A stretch of 64,000 nucleotides of DNA from Celeribacter baekdonensis (GTDB lineage Bacteria; Pseudomonadota; Alphaproteobacteria; Rhodobacterales; Rhodobacteraceae). Each line of letters begins with the position of its first letter. Position 1 is the stretch's first letter. Below are positions 8,118-16,433 of the stretch, in pieces. The notes under the pieces are model-generated. The model was not told the DNA's origin. It was given only the letters and a program-made list of their open reading frames with translations, and did not search any database. The translations under genes and the position numbers were made by a program. The DNA lies in assembly GCF_003047105.1 (NCBI RefSeq), contig NZ_CP028475.1:1426001-1490000 (forward strand), given 5' to 3'.

Positions 8118-9413
8118 ATGAGCTTTTGCGTTCTGCCCAGCGGCGCGAAGATACTTGAAAACGTCACCCTCCCGGCCTGCCTGATGGGCCTTGAGGGGGA
8201 TCTTATCCAAACCAACCTGACCCTTGCAGATGGCAAGATCACATCAACGGACGCTGGAGCTTCAGCCGAAACTGTGATCCCCAGATTTGATATGAAAGGC
8301 GCAATGGTCTTTGCGTGTTTTGTCGATATGCACACGCATTTGGACAAGGGACACATCTGGCCACGGGCCGCGAACCCGGATGGATCGTTTATGGGCGCGC
8401 TCAACACCGTGCGCGCAGATCATGCCAATTGGACGGCCGAGGATGTTGAAGCGCGGATGGAGTTTTCTCTGCGTTGCGCCTATGCCCATGGCACCAAGGC
8501 GATCCGCACCCATATCGACAGCTTGGACAATCTCGCGGCCTCTTCCTTTGGTGTGATTGCCAAACTGCAAGACAGATGGCGCGGCAAGATTGCGCTTCAG
8601 GCCTCCTGTCTGGTCGCTATTGACCGGGTGTTCAAAGAGCAGGGCGATTTCCCCGCGATTGCCAAAATCGTCGCAGAGGGCGGCCATACACTTGGGTCCG
8701 TGACCTATCCGGTGCCCGATCTCAAAGAGCGGCTGTTGGATTTCTTTCACTTCGCCATGCTCTATGATCTGGACGTCGATTTTCACGTCGATGAAACCGA
8801 TGATCCCAGCTCTGACACCCTGCGCACCATCGCCGAAACTGTCTTGGAACTGGGCTTTAAAAACACCGTCACCGTGGGCCATTGCTGTTCGATCTCGGTG
8901 ATGCCGGACGAAACGGCGGATGAAATCATCACGCTGGTGGCCAAGGCCGGGCTGAATGTCGTGTCGCTTCCGATGTGCAACATGTACCTGCAAGACCGCA
9001 CTCCCGGTCGCACACCACGGTGGCGCGGGGTGACCATGGCGCATGAGCTGAAAGCGGCGGGGGTGAATGTGTCCTTTGCGTCTGACAACACCCGCGATCC
9101 GTTTTACGCCTATGGCGATCTCGACATGATCGAGGTCATGCGCGAAGCCACGCGGATTTGCCATTTGGACCACGGTCGCACCGATTGGACCGAGGCCTTC
9201 GTCACCAACCCGGCGCGGGCCTGTGGCTTTGACGCCCCCTCTTTGACCATCGGCGCCCCTGCCGATCTGGTCCTGTGCAACGCACGAAACTGGACCGAGC
9301 TTTTCGCCCGTCCGCAGGCCGACCGCGTGGTGTTAAGGGGCGGAGACCCCATTGACCGCAGCCTGCCGTCCTACAGTGAACTCGATCAAATTGTGAGCAA
9401 ATCCCATGTCTGA
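8118..9413 (+). CDS. Cytosine-deaminase-like amidohydrolase
   Basis: 431 residues. The metal/catalytic set of CodA-type deaminases is present in order: His72/His74 in HTHLDKG, Gln161 in the QASCL strand, His223 and Glu226 in FHVDE, His255 in GHCCS and Asp323 in SDNTRDPF. The family deaminates cyclic C-NH2 groups (cytosine, isocytosine, creatinine-like and triazine-like rings). The SDNTRDPF loop differs from the E. coli CodA loop, so the exact substrate may differ. It sits directly behind an importer of the THI5-like class and overlaps the next gene by 8 nt. I infer a hydrolytic deamination step on an imported N-heterocycle. Confidence 0.75.
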   Translation: MSFCVLPSGAKILENVTLPACLMGLEGDLIQTNLTLADGKITSTDAGASAETVIPRFDMKGAMVFACFVDMHTHLDKGHIWPRAANPDGSFMGALNTVRADHANWTAEDVEARMEFSLRCAYAHGTKAIRTHIDSLDNLAASSFGVIAKLQDRWRGKIALQASCLVAIDRVFKEQGDFPAIAKIVAEGGHTLGSVTYPVPDLKERLLDFFHFAMLYDLDVDFHVDETDDPSSDTLRTIAETVLELGFKNTVTVGHCCSISVMPDETADEIITLVAKAGLNVVSLPMCNMYLQDRTPGRTPRWRGVTMAHELKAAGVNVSFASDNTRDPFYAYGDLDMIEVMREATRICHLDHGRTDWTEAFVTNPARACGFDAPSLTIGAPADLVLCNARNWTELFARPQADRVVLRGGDPIDRSLPSYSELDQIVSKSHV

Positions 9414-10821
9414 CATGACACCCAATATCGCCGCCGCCAAAGCCGCGCTGTCCCATATTGAAATGGACGAAAGCCCCGTCACCATCCGCAACAAATCCCG
9501 CGATTTCTTTTGGTATTCGCCGGTTTTGAAAGCGGAAATGGACCATTTGGAGGCCGATTTCGTCGTCAATCCAAAATCCGAAGCCGAGGTGATCGAAGTC
9601 CTCAAGGTCTGTTATGCCCATGACGTCCCCGTCACCATGCGCGGCGGCGGCACTGGCAACTACGGCCAAGCCATGCCTTTGGCGGGTGGCTGTGTCATGC
9701 ACATCACCGGCATGAATAAGATCAAGGAAATCGGCCAGGGCTACGTCGTCGCCGAACCCGGCATCATCATCAAAGAACTCGATGCCGAATTGAAAGAGAA
9801 ATCCGGTCAGGAATTGCGCATGTTCCCCTCGACCTATTCCCAAGCCTCGCTTGGCGGCTTTGTTGCCGGCGGCTCTGGCGGGGTTGGATCGGCCAATTGG
9901 GGCGCGCTGCGCGATCTGGGCAACATCAACCGCTTGCGCATTGTGACCATGGAGGCCGAGCCGCGGGTGTTGGAGTTCACCGGCGAAGAATTGCACCGGG
10001 TCAGCCACGCTTACGGCACCAACGGCATCATCACCGAACTCGAAATGCCGCTCGCGCCCGCCTATGAGTGGGTCGAGATGTTCGTGCGCTTTGACACCTT
10101 CCGCGCGGCCACAGAATTTGCCGGGGCATTGACCAAAGAGCCGGGCATCCTGATCAAACTCGCCTCTGTCTACGGCGCACCGATTGCGCATAAATATTTC
10201 CAGCGCGTCAAAGCCCATGTCACCGAGGGTGATCACCTCTGTGGCCTGATGGTCGCGCCGCAGTCTATGGACGGGTTCCTGACACTCCTCGCCCGCTTTG
10301 ACGAAGGCGAAGTGATTTACCGCTCCGACGATGTGGTTTGGGACCGTCACCCCGGCCCGATCTATGAATATGGCTGGAACCACACCACGTTGCGGGCGCT
10401 GAAGTTCGAGAAAGACCTGACCTATCTCCAGGTCCGCTATGGCGGCGATGTGGACAAGGTCATGGCCGCCGCTGAGGCCTTCGAAGACAAGCTCTATATG
10501 CACCTCGAAGTGATGCGCGAGGGCGCGGGGATTTCATACGCGGGCCTGCCCATCGTGCAACCGATGAGCAAGGCGGAACTGGATCAACTGGTCGCCGATC
10601 ACGAGGCGATGGGATGTATGATTTTCAACCCGCATCGCTACACATTGGAAGAAGGTGGACGGCAATCCGCGGACCAACGTCAACTTGATTTCAAACGCGA
10701 AGCCGACCCCAAAGGCCTGTTGAACCCCGGCAAGATGATCACATGGGACGAACCAGATTTCGACTATTCGGACATGTATTCCTACAAAGGCATCCGCCCG
10801 AAACCGGAGGCGGCGGAATGA
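9406..10821 (+). CDS. FAD-linked oxidase (GlcD/vanillyl-alcohol-oxidase fold)
   Basis: 471 residues, with a start overlapping the deaminase gene. Residues about 55-90 carry the PP-loop FAD site VTMRGGGTGNYGQAMPLAGG, and a second nucleotide-binding segment FVAGGSGGVGSANWG lies near residue 152. The remainder matches the C-terminal substrate domain of FAD_binding_4 oxidases. The family oxidises hydroxy acids, alcohols or ring C-H/C-N bonds, passing electrons to oxygen, cytochrome or another acceptor. The immediate neighbours are two quinone-reductase-fold proteins (overlap ATGA), so electrons could go to them; that is inference. The substrate is unknown. Confidence 0.75.
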   Translation: MSDMTPNIAAAKAALSHIEMDESPVTIRNKSRDFFWYSPVLKAEMDHLEADFVVNPKSEAEVIEVLKVCYAHDVPVTMRGGGTGNYGQAMPLAGGCVMHITGMNKIKEIGQGYVVAEPGIIIKELDAELKEKSGQELRMFPSTYSQASLGGFVAGGSGGVGSANWGALRDLGNINRLRIVTMEAEPRVLEFTGEELHRVSHAYGTNGIITELEMPLAPAYEWVEMFVRFDTFRAATEFAGALTKEPGILIKLASVYGAPIAHKYFQRVKAHVTEGDHLCGLMVAPQSMDGFLTLLARFDEGEVIYRSDDVVWDRHPGPIYEYGWNHTTLRALKFEKDLTYLQVRYGGDVDKVMAAAEAFEDKLYMHLEVMREGAGISYAGLPIVQPMSKAELDQLVADHEAMGCMIFNPHRYTLEEGGRQSADQRQLDFKREADPKGLLNPGKMITWDEPDFDYSDMYSYKGIRPKPEAAE

Positions 10822-11423
10822 CCCAGCCCCGCACCGCCTCCAAAGGCCGTGTGCTCGTGCTCTACGCCCATCCCTGCCCCGAAAGCTTTAACGCGGCGGT
10901 GCATGAGGTGGTCGTCGACACGCTGAGCACATCCGGCTGGGAGGTCGATGATTGCGACCTCAACGCCGAAGGCTTTTTCCCGGTGCTCACCGAACTCGAA
11001 CGCCGCGGCTACCATGACGAGCCCGAAAACATCGCACCGGTCAAAGACTATGTCGCCCGCGTCAAAGCCGCCGATGCTTTGGTCATGGTGTTTCCGGTGT
11101 GGAATTTCGGCTATCCGGCGATCCTCAAAGGCTTTTTGGACCGGGTGTTTTTGCCGGGGATTTCGTTCAAACTGATCGACGGCAAAGTGCGCCCCGGCCT
11201 GACCAATATCAAAAAGCTCTACGCCTGCACCACCTACGGCGGCACCCGCTGGCGCGCGATCCAGAACGCCGATCCACCCCGCAAATGCGTCACCCGCGCG
11301 GTCTGGTACGCCTGCGGGATGCCGAAAAAGAAATACATCGGCCTTTATGACATGAACCGCAACACCGCGCCAAAACTCAAAACCCATCTGGAGCGGATCC
11401 GCCGCGAGATGGAGGCCTTTTGA
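10818..11423 (+). CDS. Flavodoxin-fold NAD(P)H quinone reductase, copy 1
   Basis: 201 residues from ATG 10818, overlapping the FAD oxidase stop; the frame is open upstream only within that gene. RVLVLYAHPCPESFNAAVH gives the first beta strand and phosphate loop of the NQO/KefF/MdaB family (Flavodoxin_2). FPVWNFGYPAILKGFLDRVF is the conserved FMN/FAD ring-binding region, and CTTYGGTRW follows. These enzymes transfer hydride from NAD(P)H to quinones or other ring acceptors. The next gene, a second copy of the fold, starts immediately after the stop. Confidence 0.78.
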   Translation: MTQPRTASKGRVLVLYAHPCPESFNAAVHEVVVDTLSTSGWEVDDCDLNAEGFFPVLTELERRGYHDEPENIAPVKDYVARVKAADALVMVFPVWNFGYPAILKGFLDRVFLPGISFKLIDGKVRPGLTNIKKLYACTTYGGTRWRAIQNADPPRKCVTRAVWYACGMPKKKYIGLYDMNRNTAPKLKTHLERIRREMEAF

Positions 11424-12041
11424 ATGCGCGCGCTTGTTGTCTATTGCCACCCGCGCGAGACCTCGTTCAATCGTGGCATTCGCGATCTTGTCCTCGCGCG
11501 GCTCAGTGCCGCCGGGGCCGAGGTGCGCCTGCGCGATCTCTACGCCGAGGGGTTCGATCCGGTGATGTCGGCCTATGATCACGAGACCTATGAGAGCGTG
11601 CCGGAGAACCGCAGATTGGTCCAACGCGATTGCACGGACCTTGAATGGTGCGACACGTTGATCTTTGTCTATCCGACCTGGTGGTATGGTTTGCCTGCGA
11701 TGCTCAAGGGCTGGCTGGACCGTGCCTTGGTGCCCGATGTGGCCTTTATCATGCCGAAATCCGAAGGCGAGGACATCAAACCCGGCCTCACCCATATCAC
11801 CAAACTGGGCGTGTTCACCACCTGCGGTGCCTCCCGTTGGCTCACCTTTCTGGTTGGCGCACCGGGCAAGCGCACGTTGATGCGAGGCCTTCGGATCATC
11901 TTGGCAAAACGCTGTAAAACTGCCTTTGCCGCGCATTTCCTGATGGACAGTTCCACGCCTGAAAGCCGCGCCAAACACCTGAACCGGTTGCAAAAGCGGC
12001 TTGATAAATTGATCTCCGCCCCAGCCCCAAAGGAGGGTTAA
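11424..12041 (+). CDS. Flavodoxin-fold NAD(P)H quinone reductase, copy 2
   Basis: 205 residues, starting at the base after copy 1 ends. It has the same layout: RALVVYCHPRETSFNRGI, then FVYPTWWYGLPAMLKGWLDRAL and FTTCGASRW. PTWW replaces PVWN of copy 1, nearer to the classical NQO form. The two copies are clearly divergent, so they are probably two subunits or two specificities rather than a recent duplication. A strong AAAGGAGG precedes the next gene in its last codons. Confidence 0.78.
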   Translation: MRALVVYCHPRETSFNRGIRDLVLARLSAAGAEVRLRDLYAEGFDPVMSAYDHETYESVPENRRLVQRDCTDLEWCDTLIFVYPTWWYGLPAMLKGWLDRALVPDVAFIMPKSEGEDIKPGLTHITKLGVFTTCGASRWLTFLVGAPGKRTLMRGLRIILAKRCKTAFAAHFLMDSSTPESRAKHLNRLQKRLDKLISAPAPKEG

Positions 12042-12968
12042 ATGGATATTCCCGTACTGGATTGGCAACGCTTTGCCTCGGGTAAAGATGGTGACGGCTT
12101 CGTGCGCGATCTGGGCCGCGCCTGTCGTGAAACCGGGTTCTTTTTGATCACCGGCCACGGCATTGCCGAAGACCTCATCACCGATGTCTTTGCCAAAAGC
12201 GACGCGTTTTTTGCCCGTCCCATGGCCGAAAAAGCCAAGGTCGACATTCGCAACAACCCGCACAATCGCGGCTGGGCCTGTGAAGGCTCTGAGGCTTTGG
12301 ATGAAACTTCCGGCCAAATGGACCGCAAAGAGGCGTTCAATGTCGGGCTTGATCTGGCCGCAGACGACCCCCGTGTTCTCAATGGCGAGCCTTTCCGGGG
12401 CGTCAATGTCTGGCCCGAGGTCGAGGGGTTTCGCGACACGATGCTGGCCTATTACGCGGCTGTGCACCGCTTGGCGGTCGCGCTTCATGGTGCCTTTGAA
12501 CGCGATCTTGGCCTGCCCGACGGGTTCTTTGCCCCACATTTCGACGCCCCCTTAGCAACCCTGCGCGTGCTCTCCTATCCGGCCTCCCCGGATGGGGTGG
12601 GCATTGGCGCGGGCGCGCATACCGATTACGGCTCTGTCACGATGTTGATGACCGATGGCGTCGGCGGGTTACAGGTCAAACCGCGCGGTCAGGATTGGAT
12701 TGATGCACCGCATGTGCCCGGCGCGTTCGTGGTCAATATCGGTGACTGTTTGATGCGGTGGAGCAATGACATCTATGTCTCCACCCCACATCGGGTGTTG
12801 CCGCCCAAAACCGCCCGCCGCTCCATCGCCTTTTTCCTCGACCCGAACCCGGACAGCGTGATCACCGCCCTGCCCGGCACCGGCGAGGCCAAATACGCCG
12901 CCATAACCGGTGCCGATTATCTGCGCTCGCGCCTGGACGCCACCTATACCCAAAAGGACATCAAATGA
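12042..12968 (+). CDS. 2-oxoglutarate/Fe(II)-type oxygenase, isopenicillin-N-synthase family
   Basis: 308 residues. The N-terminal DIOX_N region starts IPVLDWQRF and includes RETGFFLITGHGI. The iron triad is His193-x-Asp195 (GAHTDYGS) and His250 (STPHRV). Arg259-x-Ser261 is the usual 2-oxoglutarate carboxylate anchor, which favours a 2OG-dependent hydroxylase over a true IPNS. The family includes thymine-7-hydroxylase and other ring or methyl hydroxylases. Position between the quinone reductases and the creatininase-family gene (ATGA overlap with the latter) suggests hydroxylation of the same imported heterocycle. Confidence 0.8.
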   Translation: MDIPVLDWQRFASGKDGDGFVRDLGRACRETGFFLITGHGIAEDLITDVFAKSDAFFARPMAEKAKVDIRNNPHNRGWACEGSEALDETSGQMDRKEAFNVGLDLAADDPRVLNGEPFRGVNVWPEVEGFRDTMLAYYAAVHRLAVALHGAFERDLGLPDGFFAPHFDAPLATLRVLSYPASPDGVGIGAGAHTDYGSVTMLMTDGVGGLQVKPRGQDWIDAPHVPGAFVVNIGDCLMRWSNDIYVSTPHRVLPPKTARRSIAFFLDPNPDSVITALPGTGEAKYAAITGADYLRSRLDATYTQKDIK

Positions 12969-13768
12969 GCCGTCTTGCAGAAAAAAGATACGACTGGGCC
13001 GAGTTCCGCACCACGGAATTTGCCGACATGGACCCGGAAAAAACCATCGTCATCCTGCCCACCGCCGCCGTGGAACAACACGGGCCGCACCTGCCTGTGG
13101 GTGTCGATCAATACATCAACGAAGGCATGCTCGCCCATCTGCGCGCCACCTGCCCCGAGGACATCAACATTCTGATCTTGCCGGTGCAAGCCATCGGCAA
13201 ATCCAACGAGCATATCCACGCCAAAGGCACGCTGACCTATACGGCCAAAACCGCGCTTGATGCCTGGACCGAGATCGGGCTGTCGGTGGCGCGTGCGGGC
13301 CTGAAAAAAATGGTGATCGTCAATTCCCACGGCGGCAATTTGGACCTGATCTCGATCTTGGGCCGCGAGTTGCGGGTGCAGGCCGGGATGATGGTGGTGA
13401 AATGCCAATGGGGCAATTTTGGCAAGCCCGAGGGCCTGTATTCGGCGCAGGAAAGCACCTACGGCATTCATGGCGGCGACTTGGAGACCTCCCTGATGCT
13501 GCATTTCAAACCGCATCTTGTGGACATGTCCAAAGCCGAAGATTTCCGTTCCACCGCCGAAACCGCGCCAATCTCACCGATCGGTCCGGTGAACCTCGCG
13601 TGGGTGTCGAAAGACCTGAACCCCAAAGGTACGGTCGGCGAAGCGCATTTGGCCACGGCTGAAAAAGGTGCCGCCACCTGCGCACATCAAGTGGCAGGGT
13701 TTGTTGAGATGCTCAAGGCGTTTCACGACCTGTCCTCTGAGGGATACGCACGCACGATACCGGAGTAA
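12965..13768 (+). CDS. Creatininase-family amidohydrolase
   Basis: 267 residues. The metal site is LPTAAVEQHGPHLPVGVD (residues 31-48), with Glu37, His39 and Asp48 equivalent to the creatininase ligands. VNSHGGNLD and IHGGDLETSLML supply further ligands. The family opens cyclic amides (creatinine) or hydrolyses formamides (ArfB-type FAPy deformylase). As the last gene of the locus, it may open the ring or remove a formyl group after deamination and oxidation; the order is inferred. A terminator-like hairpin follows 23 nt downstream. Confidence 0.83.
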   Translation: MSRLAEKRYDWAEFRTTEFADMDPEKTIVILPTAAVEQHGPHLPVGVDQYINEGMLAHLRATCPEDINILILPVQAIGKSNEHIHAKGTLTYTAKTALDAWTEIGLSVARAGLKKMVIVNSHGGNLDLISILGRELRVQAGMMVVKCQWGNFGKPEGLYSAQESTYGIHGGDLETSLMLHFKPHLVDMSKAEDFRSTAETAPISPIGPVNLAWVSKDLNPKGTVGEAHLATAEKGAATCAHQVAGFVEMLKAFHDLSSEGYARTIPE

Positions 13769-13791
13769 GCCTGCGGGTGAGTTGCGATGAC

Positions 13792-13817
13792 AAAGGGGGC
13801 CGATTGGTTCCCTTTTT
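13792..13817 (+). terminator. Rho-independent-type terminator after the heterocycle locus
   Basis: AAAGGG (13792-13797) pairs with CCCTTT (13810-13815) and runs into a T5 stretch, 23 nt after the creatininase-family stop. Confidence 0.5.
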
Positions 13818-13834
13818 GTGAGGCTGTGATGACG

Positions 13835-13858
13835 CGAAGGGCGGGTTTAAGCCCTTCG
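13835..13858. repeat. Perfect 8-bp inverted repeat just before a sigma70-like promoter
   Basis: CGAAGGGC at 13835-13842 and GCCCTTCG at 13851-13858 are separated by 8 nt. There is no T-run, and the right arm abuts the -35 hexamer at 13859. It could be an operator for the small membrane protein gene or a second hairpin after the upstream operon. Confidence 0.4.
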
Positions 13859-13887
13859 TTGACATACCCTGAAGGCCCAAATATGCT
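13859..13887 (+). promoter_or_regulatory. Strong-looking sigma70-type promoter for the small membrane protein gene
   Basis: TTGACA at 13859-13864 and TATGCT at 13882-13887 have an ideal 17-nt spacer. The next open frame on this strand is the 68-residue gene at 13986. Confidence 0.5.
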
Positions 13888-13985
13888 TTTTTCAGGCAAA
13901 GAGAACTGATGAATTTGTCTCGCTTGCATACCGATAGAAAGAAATAAAAATAACCACCGAACAACCTGTTGCACACTGGCGCATT

Positions 13986-14192
13986 ATGTTGGCAGCAATC
14001 TTGGACTTTCTGACTGCATTCTTTGTCTTAGGGTTTGTTATTGCGTCACTATTTGGTGGAATGACTGAAAGTGGCTTTCAAATTAGTGGGTTGCCCACAC
14101 TCCTACTATTTGGCCTAATATTTGCTTATTTTTGGGCCGGTAAAAGATATTTTGGTGGAACGCTTTGGAAGCGCATTCTGAAGCTCCGGTAA
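13986..14192 (+). CDS. Small hypothetical membrane protein
   Basis: 68 residues with two hydrophobic helices: MLAAILDFLTAFFVLGFVIA at the start, and LPTLLLFGLIFAYFWAGKRY in the middle. A short basic tail (WKRILKLR) would lie in the cytoplasm. No family is recognised. Codon use is clearly more AT-rich than the neighbouring genes, consistent with acquisition or weak selection. It has its own candidate promoter and lies alone between a terminator on the left and the convergent polyamine operon on the right. Confidence 0.5.
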   Translation: MLAAILDFLTAFFVLGFVIASLFGGMTESGFQISGLPTLLLFGLIFAYFWAGKRYFGGTLWKRILKLR

Positions 14193-14258
14193 AGCTGCAT
14201 CACGACCATACCTTCAAGTTTGGAACGGTAGCTTTGTCCTAAAAGCTGGCCCCCACCG

Positions 14259-14285
14259 AAAAAGACCCCCGAATTCCCCTTCGGG
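14259..14285 (-). terminator. Terminator of the polyamine-type ABC operon (minus strand)
   Basis: On the minus strand CCCGAA (14280-14285) pairs with TTCGGG (14268-14273), followed by GGTC and T5 (14259-14263). It lies about 40 nt after the permease stop. Confidence 0.5.
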
Positions 14286-14322
14286 AGCCTTATCTTTTCC
14301 TAAATCAGCCCGCTTCCAAACC

Positions 14323-15513
14323 TCACTCGCTCGGCGCGGGCGGTGCGATGCCGCCGAAGGCTCCGCCAAATCCGCCTTGGGGTTTGGGCGCTGGAGTGGC
14401 AGGTGCCGCCCCGCCCAAACCACCAAATGCCCCACCAAACCCGCCTTCGGGTTTCGGTACGGTGATGCCCTGCTCCGCCTCTTGCGCCTCGATTTTGGCC
14501 TTTTGCGCGGCGCGCAGTTCGGCTTGGCGGTCGAGTTTGTCTTGCAAAATGGCCGCCTCACAGACCGAGCTGTCGTGTTTGGAGCCGATATAGGACACCG
14601 TCACCACAATCGCCACGAGGATCGCGAACACCACGCCCGGATGGGTCAACGCGCGCGTCACCGGGTTTGCGTAAAGCGGCGAACGCGACGCCTTGCCGCC
14701 CAGTTCCGCCTCTTTGCGCCGTTGCACCGCCTCGTTGGTCAAGGCCCCGACCAGCGTGATGGTGATGATGATCACGGCCAAAGCGGAGAGCGACGGATCG
14801 GTGCCATGACGCACCTTTGAGGCCAGAGCTGTGGTGAATGTGCTTTCCGAGAGGACGGTGAACACCGTGGTGTTGTAATTCTCAAACGAGGCCAGAAGCG
14901 TGATGAAGGCCGCCGAGCCAATCGCCGGGGCCATAAAGGGCAAGAGGATTTTGCGAAACGCCTGACCGGGGGTGGCGCCAAGGTCCAAAGCCGCCTCGGT
15001 TTGGGTGGCATCAAAGCGTTGCAACCGGGCAATGAACACCAACATCGCATAGGCGGAGACAAAGGTGATCTGGCCCACAATGGTCAGGAAATAACCGTTG
15101 TAAATCCCGGCTTGGACCGCTCCGCCGAGCCCACGGGACATCTGGCCCCAAAGCACGATGGTCGAAATGCCCAAGACCACGCCGGGGATCAGGATCGGCA
15201 GGATCAACACGGTATAAAGCGTCGCGCGCAATTTCGAGGGCAGCTCTGACAAAGCCAAAGCGCCCGCAAGCCCGATCGGCACCGCCAGCGCGACCACCCC
15301 CACGCCGATGATCACCGAATTGAGCAGCCCGTCCATCAACCGCGCATTGCCAAACAGTTCGGCAAACCAGCCGGTGGTGAAACATTCCCATGGCACCACG
15401 CGGGGGAATTTCGACGAGTTGAAGGCGGTGATCACCATGATGATCAGCGGACCAAACAAAAAGGAGAAAAACGCGATGGCGTAAGCGCCACCAAAAACAA
15501 CCGCCCGGCTCAT
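14323..15513 (-). CDS. Polyamine-type ABC permease (PotC/PotI-like) with a long extra C-terminal tail
   Basis: 396 residues, against about 260-285 for the family. The first ~270 are a standard BPD_transp_1 permease, with hydrophobic segments and the EAA-type loop LDLGATPGQAFRKILLPFMA. After that come an extra hydrophobic helix (VVFAILVAIVVTVSYIG), a charged helical stretch with heptad-like spacing (KLDRQAELRAAQKAKIEAQE) and two copies of PKP(E/Q)GGFGGAFGG(L/I). The frame ends in a stop at 14323-14325. It overlaps the other permease gene by 4 nt (ATGA). The tail function is unknown; a low-complexity interaction or membrane-proximal element is possible. Confidence 0.82.
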   Translation of the reverse strand: MSRAVVFGGAYAIAFFSFLFGPLIIMVITAFNSSKFPRVVPWECFTTGWFAELFGNARLMDGLLNSVIIGVGVVALAVPIGLAGALALSELPSKLRATLYTVLILPILIPGVVLGISTIVLWGQMSRGLGGAVQAGIYNGYFLTIVGQITFVSAYAMLVFIARLQRFDATQTEAALDLGATPGQAFRKILLPFMAPAIGSAAFITLLASFENYNTTVFTVLSESTFTTALASKVRHGTDPSLSALAVIIITITLVGALTNEAVQRRKEAELGGKASRSPLYANPVTRALTHPGVVFAILVAIVVTVSYIGSKHDSSVCEAAILQDKLDRQAELRAAQKAKIEAQEAEQGITVPKPEGGFGGAFGGLGGAAPATPAPKPQGGFGGAFGGIAPPAPSE

Positions 15514-16433
15514 TTTCCGATCTCCCCAACAGAGACCTTAAACACCCGCATCATCAACAAAACAAAAGAGATACAGGTCAAAAGCAACACCACCGCATAG
15601 GCCGAGCCGCGCGGCCAGTTGGAGCTTTCATTGAACCATTGGTAGATGACTTGGGTGAACCACAGGTTTGATGGCCCGCCCAGGATTTGCGGTGCGGCCA
15701 AGGCCCCGGCGGTGAGCATAAACACCATGGTCGCCCCCGACACGATGCCCGGTTTGGCAATCGGCAACACCACCCGCCAATGCACCCGCCAGAGCGGTGC
15801 GCCCATGTCGCGGGCGGCTTCGACTTGGGTGTGATCGAGCGCCTCGATGGCATTGTACATCGGGAAAATCATCAGCAAGATATAGGCATAAGACAGGCCA
15901 AAATAGAGCGCGACATCGGCACGGATGAAATCCACTGGCACGTCCCAAAGCCCCATCTGCATCCCCACCGTATTGACCACGCCGGTGGCCCCAAACAGCA
16001 CGCGAAAGGCAAAAGCGCGCAGGATTTCATTGATCCAATACGGGATGATCAAGCCGATCACCATCAACCGCGCCGCCACGCCTTTGGCCCCATGGGCAAG
16101 GATATAGGCGATGGGATAACAGATGATCACATCAATGAACGTGACGATGGCGGCGGCCAAGAGCGTGCGACCCAAAATGACCAAATCCAACCTGTTGAGC
16201 GACCCATCCGCGTTGAAGAAAAAGCTGTGGAAATTCTCCAGCGTGTAGTGATCCGCCTCGGTGCCAATCTGATCCGCGGGCAGGTTAAAGCGGAACGAAT
16301 AATCGAGCATCGACAGTTGCGGCAGGGTGATGAACACCACCACCCAAAGCGTCACAGCGATGGCGACAAACAACGCTGCGCCCATGCCATGCCGATTGGC
16401 CAGCGCGCGGTAGGCCTGTGTCAAATGTTTCAT
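15510..16433 (-). CDS. Polyamine-type ABC permease (PotB/PotH-like)
   Basis: 307 residues. An N-terminal membrane segment (ALFVAIAVTLWVVVFITLPQ) is followed by a periplasmic loop and five more hydrophobic segments. The EAA loop AARDMGAPLWRVHWRVVLPI contacts the ATPase. The large N-terminal loop between helices 1 and 2 is typical of the PotB/PotH branch. It overlaps both the ATPase gene upstream and the second permease gene downstream by 4 nt, so the transporter genes are translationally coupled. Confidence 0.87.
   Translation of the reverse strand: MKHLTQAYRALANRHGMGAALFVAIAVTLWVVVFITLPQLSMLDYSFRFNLPADQIGTEADHYTLENFHSFFFNADGSLNRLDLVILGRTLLAAAIVTFIDVIICYPIAYILAHGAKGVAARLMVIGLIIPYWINEILRAFAFRVLFGATGVVNTVGMQMGLWDVPVDFIRADVALYFGLSYAYILLMIFPMYNAIEALDHTQVEAARDMGAPLWRVHWRVVLPIAKPGIVSGATMVFMLTAGALAAPQILGGPSNLWFTQVIYQWFNESSNWPRGSAYAVVLLLTCISFVLLMMRVFKVSVGEIGK

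Noticed and set aside
14323..14440. PotI-like Gly-rich tail as a read-through caused by frameshift
   Set aside because: The repeats are in phase with each other and with the rest of the frame and end at a normal stop before the terminator, so there is no sign of a shift.
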